Made by a program: the position numbers and the translations under genes
The notes under the pieces: model-generated
Databases searched by the model: none
What the model was told of the DNA's origin: nothing
Seen by the model: the letters and a program-made list of their open reading frames with translations, nothing else
Origin: Boseongicola sp. SB0662_bin_57
GTDB lineage: Bacteria; Pseudomonadota; Alphaproteobacteria; Rhodobacterales; Rhodobacteraceae
Length of the DNA stretch: 7,280 bases
Direction of reading: 5' to 3'
NCBI GenBank assembly: GCA_009839535.1
Contig: VXPN01000084.1
Location: 4,920 to 12,199 of the forward strand
In this document: positions 5,025 to 7,280 of the stretch, piece by piece
Layout of the letters: the number at the start of each line of letters is the position of its first letter
Numbering within the stretch: the stretch's first letter is position 1

Positions 5025-7280
5025 ATGCGCTATACCGCCGCCCATTGGGGCGCCTACGCATTCGACGACAGCACGGGCCTTCGTCCCCTCGCAGGCGATC
5101 CGGCACCGTCGCGCATCGGGCGTGGGTGGCTCTCGGCGGCGACGAACGAAAAGGGACGAGTTCTCACGCCCGTCATCCGGAAAGGTTGGCTTGAAGGCGA
5201 CCGAGGTGCCGGCCGGTCATCGGACGACTTCGTCCGCGTGTCTTGGGACGAGGCGGTGCGGCGTGTTGCGGAGGAACTGGGCCGGGTGCGAGCGACGCAC
5301 GGGAACGGCGCGATATTTGCCGGCTCCTACGGTTGGTCGAGTGCGGGACGATTTCACCATGCACAAGGCCAGCTTCGCCGGTTTCTCAATTGTTTCGGGG
5401 GATTTGTAGGGTCGCGAGAAACCTATTCGCACGCGGCTGCGGAAGTCCTGTTCCCGTACATTCTGGGAATGAGCCAGAGGCAGCTTCAGGACAGCGTGAC
5501 CAGCATCGAGGAAGTTGCGGAGCATTGCGAGCTCTTGCTGGCCTTCGGCGGGGTTTCCGGTCGCACGGCGCAGATCACGGCGTCGGGCTCGAGCTATCAC
5601 GAGATCCCGGACTGGCTTGACCGCTTGTCGGCGGGCGGAACGCGGCTTGTTTCGGTTTCGCCGCAAAGGAGCGATCTTGCGGGCGCCGAGTGGGTGTCGA
5701 TCCGGCCTGGAACCGATACCGCGCTGATGCTGGCGCTGACCTTTGAGATCGTTGCCTCCGGACGCGAGAATCGCGCGTTTCTCGATCGATGCACGAGCGG
5801 ATGGCCGCAGTTTCGAGCGTATCTGGCTGGCGAGACCGATGGAGTGGCGAAGTCTGCCAACTGGGCCGCCCCGGTGTGCGATGTTGCCGCAGAGAGGATC
5901 CGGGCGCTTGCCCATGAACTGGCCGGCAAGCGCAGCATGATCGCTGTGGCCTGGGGCCTCCAGCGGGCGGATCATGGAGAGCAGCCGATCTGGGCGGCCC
6001 TGGCGCTGGCATCGGTTCTGGGCCAGATCGGCCAGCCGGGCACAGGATTCTCGTTTGGCTACGGATCGACGTCACCGGTGGGACGCCCCACACGGCTCAT
6101 CCCATGGCCCGCCCTGCCCCAGGGGCAAAACGCGGTTGGAGACTTCATCCCCGTTGCTCGATTTGCCGACATGCTGACGCATCCGGGAGCTGACTATCCG
6201 TACAGCGGCGAGACGCGAACCTATCCGGATGTCCGGCTGGTGTATTGGGTGGGCGGCAACCCGTTTCACCATCATCAGGACTTGCGCCGCCTGGAGGCGG
6301 CCTGGACCCGTCCCGACACCATCATCGTTCACGAGCACGCCTGGACTGCGTCAGCACGTCGGGCCGACTTCGTTCTGCCCGCGACGACGCCGCTGGAACG
6401 CGACGACATAATGATGAACCGCCGAGATCCACGCCTCATCTACATGTCCAAGCTCTTGTCGCCGATGGGGGAAGCGCAGCACGACTACGAGATTTTCCGT
6501 CGGATCGCGCAACACCTGGGCTTCGAAGACCGGTTCACGGAGGGCCGGGAAGTCGGCGCCTGGCTGCGCCACTTGTGGGAGCTTGCCGCGGAAGTTGCCG
6601 CGAGACATGGCTTTGGGTTGCCGGACTTTGATCGGTTTCGAGAAGAGGGCGTGTTTGCCGTGCCCGGCGCCGAAGAACATCGTCGCCTGATGCGCGACTT
6701 CGTGGATGATCCGGAACGCGCGCCTCTGGCGACGGAAAGCGGGCGGATCACGCTTTGCAATGAAACGATCGCCGGGTTCAGGCTGAACGATTGCCCGGGC
6801 CATCCAGCGTGGCTGCCGCCGGTGGAATCCCTGCTGGATGCGCCGGAAGGCGCCATGCACCTGATCTCCGGTCAGCCGGACACCCGGCTGCACGCGCAGA
6901 ACGACCTGGGGAGCGAGGCGCTGAACGACAAGATCAAGGGGCGGGAGCCGGTGCTGATGCATCCGGCGGCAGCGTCCGCACGGGGTCTTGCCGAGGGCGA
7001 CGTCGTGCGCCTGTCCAATGCGCGCGGGGCGTGCCTGGCCGGCTTGCGGCTGAGCGAGGACATCCGGCCGGATTGCATCGCGCTCGCCACGGGGGCCTGG
7101 TTCGACCCCCAGGTTGTCAGCGGCGAGTGGCTGGAGGTACATGGCAATCCGAATGTCCTGACCATCGACAAGGGGTGTTCGGAGCTCAGCCAGGGCAACA
7201 TTGCGCACACGGCGCTGGCATGCGTTGAGGCCTGGAACGGACCGCTGCCCGCGCTCTCGATCGATCGACCGCCCCGGATC
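5025..7280 (+). CDS. Molybdopterin S/N-oxide reductase, BisC/TorZ-like, cytoplasmic (3' end cut by window)
   Basis: The frame is open from 5025 to the last base (752 codons, no stop). Related proteins end shortly after the WNGP-type segment seen at the edge, so only a few residues should be missing. The family reduces sulfoxides or N-oxides (biotin sulfoxide, methionine sulfoxide, DMSO, TMAO) on a bis-MGD molybdenum cofactor. Residues 1-25 contain no Tat or Sec signal and no cysteine cluster for an Fe-S centre, as in cytoplasmic BisC and unlike DmsA or NapA. GSYGW at 100-104 places Tyr102 and Trp104, and Ser135 in ETYSHAAAEV is the likely molybdenum ligand. The 33-residue Tyr-to-Ser spacing equals Tyr114 to Ser147 of Rhodobacter DMSO reductase. 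VGGNPFHHHQD (about 409-419) and PATTPLERDD (about 452-461) are conserved cofactor-binding segments, and the C-terminal molydopterin-binding domain begins near residue 611. Having the Tyr suggests that S-oxides are accepted. It is transcribed divergently from the split transketolase operon. Exact substrate and electron donor are unknown. Confidence 0.93.
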   Translation, partial: MRYTAAHWGAYAFDDSTGLRPLAGDPAPSRIGRGWLSAATNEKGRVLTPVIRKGWLEGDRGAGRSSDDFVRVSWDEAVRRVAEELGRVRATHGNGAIFAGSYGWSSAGRFHHAQGQLRRFLNCFGGFVGSRETYSHAAAEVLFPYILGMSQRQLQDSVTSIEEVAEHCELLLAFGGVSGRTAQITASGSSYHEIPDWLDRLSAGGTRLVSVSPQRSDLAGAEWVSIRPGTDTALMLALTFEIVASGRENRAFLDRCTSGWPQFRAYLAGETDGVAKSANWAAPVCDVAAERIRALAHELAGKRSMIAVAWGLQRADHGEQPIWAALALASVLGQIGQPGTGFSFGYGSTSPVGRPTRLIPWPALPQGQNAVGDFIPVARFADMLTHPGADYPYSGETRTYPDVRLVYWVGGNPFHHHQDLRRLEAAWTRPDTIIVHEHAWTASARRADFVLPATTPLERDDIMMNRRDPRLIYMSKLLSPMGEAQHDYEIFRRIAQHLGFEDRFTEGREVGAWLRHLWELAAEVAARHGFGLPDFDRFREEGVFAVPGAEEHRRLMRDFVDDPERAPLATESGRITLCNETIAGFRLNDCPGHPAWLPPVESLLDAPEGAMHLISGQPDTRLHAQNDLGSEALNDKIKGREPVLMHPAAASARGLAEGDVVRLSNARGACLAGLRLSEDIRPDCIALATGAWFDPQVVSGEWLEVHGNPNVLTIDKGCSELSQGNIAHTALACVEAWNGPLPALSIDRPPRI

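Noticed and set aside
3168..5194. Long plus-strand open frames (313 and 393 codons) antisense to the transketolase genes
   Set aside because: They lie in the complementary frames of two well-supported genes in high-GC DNA, where long antisense frames are common. Their translations show no family motif and they have no ribosome binding site.

Overview
This is a high-GC window (roughly 63% by eye) with the codon use and protein style of an alphaproteobacterium. The ClpB N-terminus and C-terminal tail, and the CTTG-N18-CCCAT heat-shock type promoter, fit that group. The genus cannot be settled from the sequence alone. There are four protein genes and no RNA gene, CRISPR array, insertion sequence or recognisable mobile element.

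Layout. Positions 1-301 hold no convincing gene. This stretch contains an imperfect direct repeat (17-45 and 86-115), a good sigma-32-like promoter (201-229) and the clpB ribosome binding site. Positions 302-2917 (+) encode a complete ClpB disaggregase. Positions 2918-3002 form a short convergent gap with a strong two-tier hairpin (2969-3000), probably the transcription end for both sides. Positions 3003-4942 (-) carry a two-gene operon for a split transketolase-type enzyme: the TPP-binding half (4010-4942) is upstream and the pyrimidine/C-terminal half (3003-4010) follows, with a one-base TGATG overlap. Positions 4943-5024 are a compact divergent control region. Positions 5025-7280 (+) encode a cytoplasmic molybdopterin S/N-oxide reductase of the BisC/TorZ/DMSO reductase type. 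It is still open at the window edge but is probably only a few residues short of its stop.

How the genes relate. clpB looks like an independent stress gene with its own promoter, facing the tail of the transketolase operon. The two transketolase halves should assemble into one thiamine-diphosphate enzyme that moves a two-carbon ketol unit. The TPP half departs from textbook transketolase at several conserved positions (Ser-Asp-Gly in place of Gly-Asp-Gly, and loss of the Gly-His-Pro-Gly loop), so its donor or acceptor may not be a standard pentose phosphate. The transketolase operon and the molybdoenzyme share an 82-bp divergent promoter region with an imperfect palindrome. Co-regulation is therefore plausible but not shown. 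The most interesting open question is what substrate the split transketolase handles and whether the sulfoxide/N-oxide reductase belongs to the same pathway.
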